Virus record (IMG/VR): IMGVR_UViG_3300034190_000487
Span: 1-23,258 of that record
Length of the DNA stretch: 23,258 nt
Reading direction: 5' to 3' (one strand)
From: a virus
Part shown: positions 1 through 8,137 of the stretch, one piece after another
How positions within the stretch are numbered: the stretch's first letter is position 1
How the letters are laid out: each line of letters begins with the position of its first letter
Notes under the pieces: model-generated
The model's input: the letters and a program-made list of their open reading frames with translations, nothing else
Databases searched by the model: none
What the model was told of the DNA's origin: nothing
Translations under genes and position numbers: made by a program

Positions 1-77
1 AAGCTTTATTCAGCGCAATCATAGCATTTTGGTTTGGGCAACGCTCAGTAAATAAATTCATGGGAGCAAAGCAATGA
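1..77 (+). CDS. Probable holin, C-terminal end (partial)
   Basis: An open frame enters from the left edge (first full codon at base 3) and stops at 75-77. It gives 24 residues: a hydrophobic stretch with the motif AFWFGQR, then a short polar, basic tail ending GAKQ. A terminal membrane helix followed by FWFG-R resembles the end of three-helix phage holins of the GTA-holin type (family knowledge from memory). The stop overlaps the start of the endolysin gene (ATGA at 74-77), the usual coupling in holin-endolysin cassettes. Such a protein would make holes in the inner membrane so that the endolysin can act. With only the tail visible the call rests mainly on position and the hydrophobic end; another small membrane protein is possible. 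Confidence 0.5.
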   Translation, partial: ALFSAIIAFWFGQRSVNKFMGAKQ

Positions 78-889
78 AAGTAACTTCTGATCAAGTACAC
101 AACCTTCTGCACGGTAATAGCGAATGGGAATCTTGGGTAGAACCATTACAGAAGATGCTTCCGATGTATGAGATAGATACTCCTGAACGTATTGCTATGT
201 TCATGGCTCAGTGTGGTCACGAAAGTAATAACTTCAGGGTGCTTAACGAAAACCTAAACTATTCAGCAAAAGCCTTGAATGCAATCTTTCCAAAGTACTT
301 TGAACGTGCAGGGCGGGATGCTGAAGAGTATCATAGGCAACCAGAAAAGATTGCTAATGTGATCTATGCTAATCGTATGGGTAATGGGCCAACTGAAAGC
401 GGAGATGGTTGGACGCATAAGGGAATTGGTATTATCCAATTAACTGGTAAGAATAATCAAACTGCATTCGCTAACTCAATGGGTAAAACTCTTGAACGTA
501 CACTTGAGTATCTAGGCACAAAAGAAGGTGCATTAGAAAGTGCCTGTTGGTTCTGGAAAGAGAACGGTCTGAATAGATATGCAGATGATATCTTACGAGC
601 CACGAAGAAAATAAATGGTGGCACAATAGGGCTTGAAGACAGAAAGCATCACTACAAGAATGCATTAGATATCTTAGGTGGTCAGTATAATCCTAGCCCA
701 TCGCCTATACTGCTAAAGGTAGGTTCAACAGGAGAAGCAGTTAAGCTTGCACAAGCAGCATTAGGATTAGAAGATGATGGTGTGTTCGGCCTAATGACCG
801 AGAAGGCTGTTAAGGCATGGCAGGAAGAAAATGGGCTAACTGCGGATGGTTTAGTAGGCCCAAAGACGTACAAGGCATTAGTTGCGTAA
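74..889 (+). CDS. Endolysin: GH19-type muramidase/chitinase-like domain plus peptidoglycan-binding domain
   Basis: The 271-residue protein would cleave host peptidoglycan at the end of infection. Residues about 1-205 look like a glycoside hydrolase 19 (chitinase-like lysozyme) domain. The motif MFMAQCGHESNNF around residues 42-54 carries the expected catalytic Glu (E50). The later block GWTHKGIGIIQLTG (about 112-125) matches the usual substrate-cleft segment. Residues about 213-270 form a PG_binding_1 repeat (VGSTGEAVKLAQ, then DGVFGLMTEKAVKAWQ and DGLVGPKTYKAL), which anchors the enzyme to the wall. There is no signal peptide, so export probably depends on the overlapping upstream holin. The start at 74 has GGGAGCAAAG upstream as ribosome binding site. 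This modular layout with the binding domain at the C-terminus is common in Gram-negative phages. Confidence 0.88.
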   Translation: MKVTSDQVHNLLHGNSEWESWVEPLQKMLPMYEIDTPERIAMFMAQCGHESNNFRVLNENLNYSAKALNAIFPKYFERAGRDAEEYHRQPEKIANVIYANRMGNGPTESGDGWTHKGIGIIQLTGKNNQTAFANSMGKTLERTLEYLGTKEGALESACWFWKENGLNRYADDILRATKKINGGTIGLEDRKHHYKNALDILGGQYNPSPSPILLKVGSTGEAVKLAQAALGLEDDGVFGLMTEKAVKAWQEENGLTADGLVGPKTYKALVA

Positions 890-901
890 TTAATAAAGTT
901 C

Positions 902-930
902 TTGTATTTACCTTAGTTAAGTGGTACTAT
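902..930 (+). promoter_or_regulatory. Possible sigma70-like promoter before the GNAT/virion genes
   Basis: In the 80-base gap between endolysin and GNAT gene, TTGTAT (902-907) and TACTAT (925-930) are separated by 17 bases, followed by an AT-rich stretch. Both boxes are imperfect. The -35 box resembles that of the leftward promoter at 17113-17142 (TTGTAC). The motif TAGTTAAGTGGTAC (914-927) overlaps the spacer and the -10 box and is also present at 17127-17140. Called from sequence pattern only. Confidence 0.4.
919..927 (+). promoter_or_regulatory. Copy 1 of the AAGTGRTAC motif (possible operator)
   Basis: AAGTGGTAC lies across the spacer and -10 box of the predicted promoter at 902-930. It sits inside a 14-base identity (TAGTTAAGTGGTAC) with the promoter region at 17127-17140. 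Recurrence at each predicted promoter of the window suggests a regulator-binding site; no binding protein is identified here. Confidence 0.35.
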
Positions 931-969
931 TAATACTATAAGTTTATTTTATCTTTTAATAAGGCCTTA

Positions 970-1437
970 ATGTCAGTTTACGTTAGAAGGCTTCGTCAAA
1001 GTGATCTACCAAAAGTATTAGTAGTTTATAAGTGGTTACACGAAAACTCTCGATACAGTGTATTTAATTGGAACGAAGCAAAAGTTAAAACCCTCCTTTC
1101 AATGAGTTTAGATCCTTCTTCAGATGTATACGCATCTGTAGCATTAGAAAAAGGCTCTAGCGAAATCCTTGGCTTTGTTCATGGATTTGTAGACGAACAC
1201 TATTTTAGTGATCAAAAATATGCAGGTGATTGGGCAATATGCATACTCCCTGAGTATAGACGAAAAGCTCCTAAATTACTGAGGCTCATGATTCAACAAT
1301 TTGAAAAGTGGGCAAAAAACAATGGAGCAGTTGAAGTATCAATAGGTGCTTCAACAGAAGCATACGGAACTGGCTATAAAAAGTTTCTTAAAAGACAAGG
1401 GTACAGGGACGTAGGTTTCTTGGCAGTGAAAGGATAA
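970..1437 (+). CDS. GNAT-fold acetyltransferase-like protein (T7 gp13 position)
   Basis: The 155-residue protein has the outline of a GNAT domain: an N-terminal VRRLRQSDLPKVL strand-helix start, a central strand (EILGFVHGFV), and the strand-helix WAICILPEYRRKAPKLLRLM (about 87-106) at the acetyl-CoA-binding motif A. The usual Q/R-x-x-G-x-G/A loop is degenerate (YRRKAPK), so catalysis is uncertain. In T7-like phages a GNAT-related protein (gp13) lies just before the internal core proteins and helps virion assembly. The same position here, directly before the large virion genes, favours a structural or assembly role over enzymatic acetylation. AAGG at 961-964 serves as ribosome binding site. 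The next gene starts three bases after the stop. Confidence 0.7.
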   Translation: MSVYVRRLRQSDLPKVLVVYKWLHENSRYSVFNWNEAKVKTLLSMSLDPSSDVYASVALEKGSSEILGFVHGFVDEHYFSDQKYAGDWAICILPEYRRKAPKLLRLMIQQFEKWAKNNGAVEVSIGASTEAYGTGYKKFLKRQGYRDVGFLAVKG

Positions 1438-1440
1438 AAT

Positions 1441-2874
1441 ATGTGTTTTCAGAAAAAAACAACAGTTACAAATACTGGATTAGGTGATGCTCAATATCAG
1501 AAGTTACAAACTAATCAAGTAGGTTTAGGCTCTCAAGTAGAAGAGGGTTTTACTGGTGCTGGTACAAAGTTAGATACCATAAATTCCAGTGTATCTGGAT
1601 TAGGTGGTAAAGTTGATAATGTTAATACAGGCGTGACCACTGGCTTCACAAATATGCAAGATCTGATTAACAAGTATAATCAAGGCATGAATACACAGTT
1701 TGATGCTGTTAATGCAGGTGTAAGCAATAACGCAACTGCAATGGCTAACAACGCAACAACAAATGCTAATACTCTGTCTAATCTTCAGTCTGATGTTACA
1801 GGTGGTTTTGATGCGTCTAATACTAGATTTGATACAATTGATAATGCCAATGCAACGATGCAAGGTGCTGTTGATCAGGGTTTTGTAGATCAAGCCCAGG
1901 GATTTACTGACGCACAATCAGATAGAGATGCACAGTTTGCTACTGCTGAAGCTGCACGAGCAGCTAATTTTGCAACTACAGGAGATGTATTAAATCAAGG
2001 GTTTGGTAATGCCACTACTGAAAGAGCTACCAATCAAGCAAACGTATTAGGTGGGCAAAACACCATACAAAGTAATCTAGACACTATGTCTAATACAGCG
2101 GATGCTTACGCCACTCAATCATTAGAAAATCAAGGTGCATTACGTTCTGCTCAAGACGGCTTTATATCAAACTTTGATACCTACGCACAGAGATACGGCG
2201 AAGATACAAAACTAGCTCAACAAACACGAGCAGATATGCAATTAGCAAATGCTAACGCCAACCAACGTATGAGAGAAGATATTGGTAACTTTGCAAACTC
2301 TGCTGCGTCTGACAGGCAAGATATTTCAAATGATATGGATACGCAGTTTGCAGAGCTAGGTAATACAGTTGATGGTGGATTTAGTGCATCTAACGCAGCC
2401 ACTCGATCAGCTATAGTTGCAAACTCCAAGGATAATACTGATGCACTTAATAAGCTACAGTATGATTTGGATACAGGTTTAGAAGACATAAGTGTAGGTC
2501 AAGTTGTTGCTGCGAGAGACTTAGCTAAAGTAGCCTCTACACAAAATGATATTGATATGGAGTTACGTCAAAACTTTAACCAACTTGGTAATGCATTTGA
2601 TGATAGCGGGCAGCTAATAGCAAACAGTATTGATGAGCAGGGTAATACAATTTCACGTTCCGTAGACGAACAAGGTAATTTACTACTTCGAAGCTTTGAT
2701 ATCACTGGCGGAGCAATAGGCGAAAAGTTTCTCAATATCCGTAGCACACTAAGAGATTTACAAGCAGTGCAAAGTCAGCAGGGAGCTAATGCTTCTATGG
2801 GAAATTTATCACCAGCGATGTCGGGTGACGTTCCTACGAGTGGGTTTGCTTCACCGTTTGCTGCAACGAGATAG
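1441..2874 (+). CDS. Repetitive helical virion protein (probable internal or tail-associated protein)
   Basis: The 477-residue product is rich in Asn, Gln, Ala, Asp and Thr and very poor in Cys. Through most of its length it repeats short units built on Gly-Phe or Gln-Phe followed by Asp and Asn, such as QVEEGFTG, GVTTGFTN, QFDAVNAGV, GFDASNTRFD, QGFGNATTE and GGFSASNAATR. The spacing of hydrophobic positions fits long alpha-helical coiled coil. The N-terminus MCFQKKTT is not a signal peptide. No enzymatic motif is visible. It follows the GNAT-like gene by three bases and precedes further large virion genes, the place where T7 carries internal core proteins 14-16. A fibre-like trimeric coiled coil is the main alternative. 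No specific homologue is recognised. Confidence 0.55.
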   Translation: MCFQKKTTVTNTGLGDAQYQKLQTNQVGLGSQVEEGFTGAGTKLDTINSSVSGLGGKVDNVNTGVTTGFTNMQDLINKYNQGMNTQFDAVNAGVSNNATAMANNATTNANTLSNLQSDVTGGFDASNTRFDTIDNANATMQGAVDQGFVDQAQGFTDAQSDRDAQFATAEAARAANFATTGDVLNQGFGNATTERATNQANVLGGQNTIQSNLDTMSNTADAYATQSLENQGALRSAQDGFISNFDTYAQRYGEDTKLAQQTRADMQLANANANQRMREDIGNFANSAASDRQDISNDMDTQFAELGNTVDGGFSASNAATRSAIVANSKDNTDALNKLQYDLDTGLEDISVGQVVAARDLAKVASTQNDIDMELRQNFNQLGNAFDDSGQLIANSIDEQGNTISRSVDEQGNLLLRSFDITGGAIGEKFLNIRSTLRDLQAVQSQQGANASMGNLSPAMSGDVPTSGFASPFAATR

Positions 2875-2883
2875 GATAAATAA

Positions 2884-5052
2884 ATGGGATTATGGTCTAG
2901 CACCTTTGGCGGTGGAAATAGCTTTAAAGAGAGCGTTGCCAATATATCTACGCCTGGTGATAATAAACAGTATCAAGGCGGCAGTCTTGTAAATACAAAT
3001 ACAAATAAAGTTATTCAAGGTGGAGCAATGAACTCCACAGCTACCAATCAGAAGGATAGTAAGGTTGGTTCAACCTCAACTGGATTTGTTGATAATCAAC
3101 CTATTAGCGCTGTTTTAGGTACTTGGGGTGCAGATTCTTCAGTAGGATATGTAAAAGGAAAAGCTCCGACCAAGTTAACGAAAACAATCACAGGGGCTAT
3201 TTCACCAGTAATTCCTATTATGGGAAAAATTGCAGGTTGGGTAAACGGAATTGATCCTAAAGTAGATTCATCTAAGACAGTTGGTAATAGAGAAGTGTAT
3301 ACCAACGAAAAGGGGTTTAGTTACTCTTACAATTTTTTAGGTTTGCCTTACGAAGTAACTGTTGATGGAAATACTGTTGTTGATACATTAAGTATAAAAG
3401 GCGATGATGGTTTAAATGGCTATGAACGACAAGCTCGTTTAGCAGAATCTCGTGGTGATAATGATACTGCAAACCAAATACGCCAAGAACAGCAAAACAA
3501 CCAGGATAATGATGATGATGGTGGTAGTTCTAATATGGAACTTAACCCAGACAACATATTAGAATGGGCTAAGAAAGCGGGCGTGCTTGAGTCTAATGCT
3601 GATTTAAAAGCTATTACAGATGACCCAGCGGGATACTTAAAAACAAAAGGTCTTAACCTAGCAGACATTGTTAACGAGAATGGTGTGCTAATTGATCCTG
3701 AAGATGCATCTGCATTACTAGATCCTAATAATCCTAATTATGCCTTGGGCGATACACCTGTAGTTAACCCTGCATTGATGTCAGATGTAGCAGAAGTTAC
3801 TGCGTCTGATGCGGTAGCGCCTGTCAATTATGAAGCTTCTACTGCCTCTGACTTAATGGGTACAGATGCGACTAGTATTAATGCAGCTACAGGCGAAATA
3901 GATGCAGACACTACGATAGAAGCAGAACAGATTGATATGGTAGGTGCTGCTACTGGTGTAAATGTTGATGGTACAACGAGTGTTGTTGGTAATGCTCTAA
4001 ATGACTTTGCTTCGCAAAATATCAGTAGTATAATTGATACATCTACTGTTGCAGGTAAGTTACTTGCACAAAAGTTAGGTGAAGGTAACTACACAGATAG
4101 TAAGGCTACAATTCTAGGGCAGATGGAAATTATATCTGCTGAATTTAAAAATGCACAAGGTGAACCTATAATACCTGCTTGGGCGCAAGGCCTATCTCGT
4201 GATGTACAGAGAACTATGGCATTTAGTGGTATTACAGGCACGGCTCAAACAGCAGCTATGTCTAATGCTATTATGGAAGCTGTATTAGGAATTGCAGAAA
4301 AAGAAGCAACATTCTTTCAAACTATTACAACAAAGAACTTAGATAATAGACAACAAGCAATTATAAATAAAGCAAGCGTATTAGCAAATTTTGAAACAGC
4401 TAACCTAGATGCTAGACAAGAAGCTGCCGTACAGAATGCACGTAACTTCTTAGAAATGGACTTGAATAATTTAACAAATGAGCAACAAGCTGAAGTAGTA
4501 AACACCCAGTTAATGATGGATGCTATTTTTAATGATCAGGCAGCTATTAATGCGGCTCGTATCTTTGGCGCAGAAAATGCTAACGAATTTCAAAAGTTTT
4601 ACGACACTATGAGTGTGCAAGTACAAACGCATAATAGTGAGCAAATTAACATAATGAAGCGTTTTAATGCAGGTGAAATTAATGATGCATCTGAGTTTAA
4701 TGCAAAAATGCGTGATAGTCGTGATCAGTTCTATGCAAATATGCAATTTAATGTGGATACTGCTAATGCCAAGTGGCGGCAAGAAGTCCTAACTTCAAAC
4801 TCTGAAATGTTATTTGATGCATATTCTGCCGATATCAAAAACTCTATGGATATTAATCAAGAGGGTCTGAATAGAATGTGGGATAGAGTAGATAGCTTAT
4901 TAGATTTCATGTTCAAAGGCGCACAAACAGAAGCCACATTAGAAGCACAAATCTTAGCTTCTGAAATTGCCGCATCTTCGAAAAGCGGTGATTCTAAAAG
5001 CGGTATGTGGAATGCTATCGGGCAAATCGGTGCTGCGTTTATTAGCAGTTAA
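2884..5052 (+). CDS. Large virion protein, helical C-terminal half (putative internal/ejection protein)
   Basis: The 722-residue product has two parts. Residues 1 to about 330 are Gly/Asn/Asp-rich, with low-complexity linkers including a DNDDDGGSSN stretch near 207. Residues about 390-720 are strongly helical and Ala/Gln/Asn-rich (for example DNRQQAIINKAS, LDARQEAAVQNA, LNNLTNEQQAEVVNTQ), consistent with coiled coil. The C-terminus ends in a short hydrophobic Gly/Ala-rich segment (WNAIGQIGAAFISS) that could touch a membrane or another virion part. There is no catalytic motif and no recognised family. Its place between the 477-residue protein and the other large late proteins argues for a particle component, possibly one ejected with DNA. 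The start at 2884 follows AGGATAA. Confidence 0.5.
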   Translation: MGLWSSTFGGGNSFKESVANISTPGDNKQYQGGSLVNTNTNKVIQGGAMNSTATNQKDSKVGSTSTGFVDNQPISAVLGTWGADSSVGYVKGKAPTKLTKTITGAISPVIPIMGKIAGWVNGIDPKVDSSKTVGNREVYTNEKGFSYSYNFLGLPYEVTVDGNTVVDTLSIKGDDGLNGYERQARLAESRGDNDTANQIRQEQQNNQDNDDDGGSSNMELNPDNILEWAKKAGVLESNADLKAITDDPAGYLKTKGLNLADIVNENGVLIDPEDASALLDPNNPNYALGDTPVVNPALMSDVAEVTASDAVAPVNYEASTASDLMGTDATSINAATGEIDADTTIEAEQIDMVGAATGVNVDGTTSVVGNALNDFASQNISSIIDTSTVAGKLLAQKLGEGNYTDSKATILGQMEIISAEFKNAQGEPIIPAWAQGLSRDVQRTMAFSGITGTAQTAAMSNAIMEAVLGIAEKEATFFQTITTKNLDNRQQAIINKASVLANFETANLDARQEAAVQNARNFLEMDLNNLTNEQQAEVVNTQLMMDAIFNDQAAINAARIFGAENANEFQKFYDTMSVQVQTHNSEQINIMKRFNAGEINDASEFNAKMRDSRDQFYANMQFNVDTANAKWRQEVLTSNSEMLFDAYSADIKNSMDINQEGLNRMWDRVDSLLDFMFKGAQTEATLEAQILASEIAASSKSGDSKSGMWNAIGQIGAAFISS

Positions 5053-5080
5053 ATAATATATTTTAATACGGGATGATCCA

Positions 5081-5266
5081 ATGACATTTCAAGAAGCAGT
5101 AAAAAAATCCATCAAACAATTTATGGATGGTAAAATGCCTAAGAACCTCATGGAGGTTAATGGTGGCGAAGTAAAGTACACTCCTGAATATTTTGATGGC
5201 TTTAAAAAGGCTATGGAAGAAGAAGGGGATGCACCAGAAGTAGAGGAAACTACAGATGAAGTTTGA
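5081..5266 (+). CDS. Small acidic protein of unknown function in the virion operon
   Basis: This 61-residue protein has a short amphipathic basic helix at the start (TFQEAVKKSIKQFMDGKMP) and a very acidic tail (EEEGDAPEVEETTDEV). It lies between two late genes, starts 28 bases after the previous stop with GGGATGA upstream, and its end overlaps the next start by 11 bases, so it is likely translated in the operon. The charge split suggests a binding or chaperone-like partner of a neighbouring virion protein, but that is inference. No family is recognised. Confidence 0.6.
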   Translation: MTFQEAVKKSIKQFMDGKMPKNLMEVNGGEVKYTPEYFDGFKKAMEEEGDAPEVEETTDEV

Positions 5267-5834
5267 TGCGCCCGTACCTGGTGCTAATTTATTAGCCGAT
5301 ACTCGTAATTACCCTTGGCATCGCCCACCTGATATTACTGATTATGATGAAGCAGTAAGCTACATGATTACTCGTATCTCTGAAGAAGAACAGGCAGAGT
5401 TAGTATATTCGTTACTACAGATTGATACGACAGTTACGACAATTGTCTCAGGTCTTTTGATGCAGTCAATTGCTAAAGGTAAAATACCAATTGATCTGGC
5501 TATACTTATTTCTGGGCCAGTAGCTAAGTATATCGAGGTTATTGCTGAAACCAGTGGCTACAAATATGACATGGGTACAGATACATCTGACAGGGTTAAG
5601 ATCACACCTACACTGCTGAAAATGGCGATGGGCATCATAGAAGATGATGATGAAGATGAAATGGAAGATACACCAGAAGAAGTGGTATCAGTTATGCCTG
5701 AAGGTGGTCTTATGGGCGCTCCTACAGATGCAGATAAAATGACCGCTACTGATGAAGAACAAGCCTCGATGCTTGGCATGAACGCAGATAGCGAAGAACC
5801 AGTTGAAGAGGAAAACATCGATGGCATGGCGTAA
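5256..5834 (+). CDS. Conserved late-operon protein with acidic tail, unknown function
   Basis: The 192-residue protein has two regions. Residues 1 to about 125 look folded and begin with KFDAPVPGANLLADTRNYPW followed by RPPDITDYDEAV. That opening reminds me of a structural-region protein found in several marine phages, though I cannot verify this here. A hydrophobic helix follows (TTVTTIVSGLLMQSIAKG, then IDLAILISGPVAKYIEVIA). Residues about 128-192 are disordered and extremely acidic (IIEDDDEDEMEDTPEE, ending EEPVEEENIDG). The gene overlaps both neighbours, by 11 bases upstream and 14 downstream, which indicates coupled translation. A role in particle assembly or maturation is inferred from position. 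It could bind the partly basic ejection proteins encoded next to it. Confidence 0.6.
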   Translation: MKFDAPVPGANLLADTRNYPWHRPPDITDYDEAVSYMITRISEEEQAELVYSLLQIDTTVTTIVSGLLMQSIAKGKIPIDLAILISGPVAKYIEVIAETSGYKYDMGTDTSDRVKITPTLLKMAMGIIEDDDEDEMEDTPEEVVSVMPEGGLMGAPTDADKMTATDEEQASMLGMNADSEEPVEEENIDGMA

Positions 5835-8133
5835 CACAAACCCTTCTGATTATGCACCTAAAAGTAATGCTATCGGCGATGCCTTAACAGGGTTTGCCAG
5901 TGTATATGTACCTGCAAAGATTGCTAAAGATAAGCGTGAAGCTGAAATGGCTTACGAAAAAGAAAAGGCAGATGCTAAATCAGCAAAAGAAGCGGCTGAT
6001 AAAGCAGCGGCTAAAGATGCCCAAGATAAAAAAGATGCAAAGATAGTAAGCATTATCTTACGAGAACAGAATCTTGATCCTAAAAAAGTTGTACCTGGTG
6101 TACGATTAGATATTCTTAAAGACGTACAGATAATGGGCAAGGACGCCATATCTTATTACGGCGATCCCAACAAACAGTTTTCTCCAGAATTTGCATATGG
6201 TAGTTCGCCTGTTCTTAGCACGACACCTGTAGTGGATAGCACTGAAAACAATATAACTCAAAGTGACGACACTGCCGCAGCACTTGATGACAGCAGTACT
6301 GATAGTAATTTAGATACAGAAACGGAAACTGTGTTCCCTACAATAGATACAGAAAATGCTTCTGTAGGGGGTGAAGATAAAGAACCTGTCAGTAGATATC
6401 AATCCGTAGCTATAACAAATCAGCAAATAGTAGATTTGGAAGAAGCAGGTAGAATTGCTGCATTAAACGATTCTACTGTTTCAGCCGAAGACAAAAAACG
6501 GATTACTAATTGGATTAACGCAAACCAATCAATATTAGATAAGGAAGCAGAAAAAATTCCGTATGCGGACATAACGGCTACCAACTATATTCAAATAGCG
6601 GCTGGGTTTGAAAATAATACACAGTTACAAAACGGAAAAGAATTAGCTAAGAAAGTCACTGACCTTGGCGAGGTTTTAGTAAAATCTTTAAAGAAACCTT
6701 TAACATTAGTGGAAATAAACCAATTAGAGTTAGAAGTACTTGAAGGCTCAATAGCGGCAGGGGGTTTAGAAGAATCTCAGGCTAAATTATTCGATCAAGT
6801 TATTAAATCCAAGTATAAGAAAATGGGCAGAGAGTTATCTAGATTAGATGATGATGATCTACAAGGTACTAGAGATAACCCACAAGAAACTAAGGAAATG
6901 CAACTTGCTGCTGACGCAATACTTAAAGGTCGCAAGGAAGATTTCGATATAAAAGATTGGGATACTATCAAAGGTGCAACACTTGATGTTGCCATTGGTA
7001 CTGCTACTGGACAAATGAAATCTCAACTAGAGGCATTGAAAAAGGCTCGTGCAAATGTCCCTGCTGAAATCGAATTGGATACAAGCGCAGGTTTCTTAAT
7101 CTCTACTTATCAGGATGAAGATGGTGCTGTGATAATAGCAACTACTGCGCCTACTAAAAATGGACAGTTATTTGATATAGATAGGCAAAGAGTTGTACCT
7201 ACAAATAATAATGTAAGTAGTGTAGCTATTAAAACCCTACAAGCACAGGCGCAAACAGTGTCTCAGATGAATGATAAGGTTTTAGTGCCATTAACAGAAA
7301 GTCGTCGTGAGATGGCTACTATGTTACAGTCTGCTGAAAAATTAGAATCCTTCATTGATCCTAGCAAAGGCGGATCTCCTGAAATATTGACCACAGTCGG
7401 TGGTGATATACAGCGTCTCATTAACCGCTTTAATAATGAATACAAAGCTCTTAATGAGATGTATTTAAAAGGCAGTTCTGATGATGAAGTATTCAGCTAT
7501 ATAGATAGTGTGTCTGTAGGTGAAGATGGCGTTGCATCTAAAGCTTCTCAGTTCGAAGCAGAGTTACTTAAATACGCATACTTATATGCAACAGTATCAC
7601 TCGAACAACGAGGCGCTGGGCTATCCAATACAGACTTTAAGAATGCATTGCAGATTGTAGGTACTGGATCGGATTACACAACATTTAGCAACAATCTAAG
7701 ATCAAGGTCACTTGAGGGTATTGAAAAAGTTAAAGGTAGAATTAACGACCTTGTAGGAACAAGCGCACAGATTAAAATACTAGATCAACTAGACCCATCT
7801 AAGAACTTATCCTCTGGATATACACAGTCTGTAGAACAGTATCTAGAAGGTCGTGGGTTGTCTCATCTTGTAGAATACGCAACCACAAAAGCTACAGTAC
7901 AAAACCCACCACCAGGTAGTGTTGAGAAAAATACATCTAAAATTACCCCTACAATTGGTCAAGCACTTTCAACCTATAAAAACGCACCTACATATGCAGA
8001 AAATCAGGACGCATATAGTGGGATTCTTGGTAGCCAAGGGGAAGTCGAAGCCAATAAATATTTAGATATATTATCGAAGACCTACGACATACCAGTAGAT
8101 GTACTTAGAAAAGAATTTGGAACTCAGGAGTAA
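5821..8133 (+). CDS. Large virion protein (putative internal/ejection protein)
   Basis: Starting at ATG 5821 the product is 770 residues. This start is preferred over an in-frame TTG at 5803 because GAGG lies nine bases upstream of the ATG. Residues about 20-65 form a highly charged Ala/Lys/Asp helix (KDKREAEMAYEKEKADAK). An Asp/Thr/Ser-rich linker spans about 115-185. The rest is mostly helical with several hydrophobic stretches, such as AELLKYAYLYATVSLEQRG near 583-601 followed by GAGLSNTDFKNAL. No catalytic site is apparent. The position just before the largest gene of the cluster matches that of T7 gene 15, an internal core protein. The similarity is of place and style, not of recognised sequence. 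Confidence 0.55.
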   Translation: MAWRNTNPSDYAPKSNAIGDALTGFASVYVPAKIAKDKREAEMAYEKEKADAKSAKEAADKAAAKDAQDKKDAKIVSIILREQNLDPKKVVPGVRLDILKDVQIMGKDAISYYGDPNKQFSPEFAYGSSPVLSTTPVVDSTENNITQSDDTAAALDDSSTDSNLDTETETVFPTIDTENASVGGEDKEPVSRYQSVAITNQQIVDLEEAGRIAALNDSTVSAEDKKRITNWINANQSILDKEAEKIPYADITATNYIQIAAGFENNTQLQNGKELAKKVTDLGEVLVKSLKKPLTLVEINQLELEVLEGSIAAGGLEESQAKLFDQVIKSKYKKMGRELSRLDDDDLQGTRDNPQETKEMQLAADAILKGRKEDFDIKDWDTIKGATLDVAIGTATGQMKSQLEALKKARANVPAEIELDTSAGFLISTYQDEDGAVIIATTAPTKNGQLFDIDRQRVVPTNNNVSSVAIKTLQAQAQTVSQMNDKVLVPLTESRREMATMLQSAEKLESFIDPSKGGSPEILTTVGGDIQRLINRFNNEYKALNEMYLKGSSDDEVFSYIDSVSVGEDGVASKASQFEAELLKYAYLYATVSLEQRGAGLSNTDFKNALQIVGTGSDYTTFSNNLRSRSLEGIEKVKGRINDLVGTSAQIKILDQLDPSKNLSSGYTQSVEQYLEGRGLSHLVEYATTKATVQNPPPGSVEKNTSKITPTIGQALSTYKNAPTYAENQDAYSGILGSQGEVEANKYLDILSKTYDIPVDVLRKEFGTQE

Positions 8134-8137
8134 TAAT

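Noticed and set aside
1600-1917. Antisense ORF of about 105 codons inside the repetitive late gene
   Set aside because: Cys/Ile-rich low-quality translation, a by-product of the Asn/Thr-rich sense codons; no start signal.
2789-2992. Overlapping plus-strand frame across the junction of two late genes
   Set aside because: It spans the end of one gene and the start of the next in another frame and has no independent support.
5803-5820. Earlier TTG start for the 770-residue late protein
   Set aside because: The ATG at 5821 has a properly spaced GAGG, and the extra six residues are only upstream leader.
8099-8137. Earlier ATG start for the giant late protein
   Set aside because: It lies inside the previous gene without a ribosome binding site, while ATG 8138 has AGGAG seven bases upstream.
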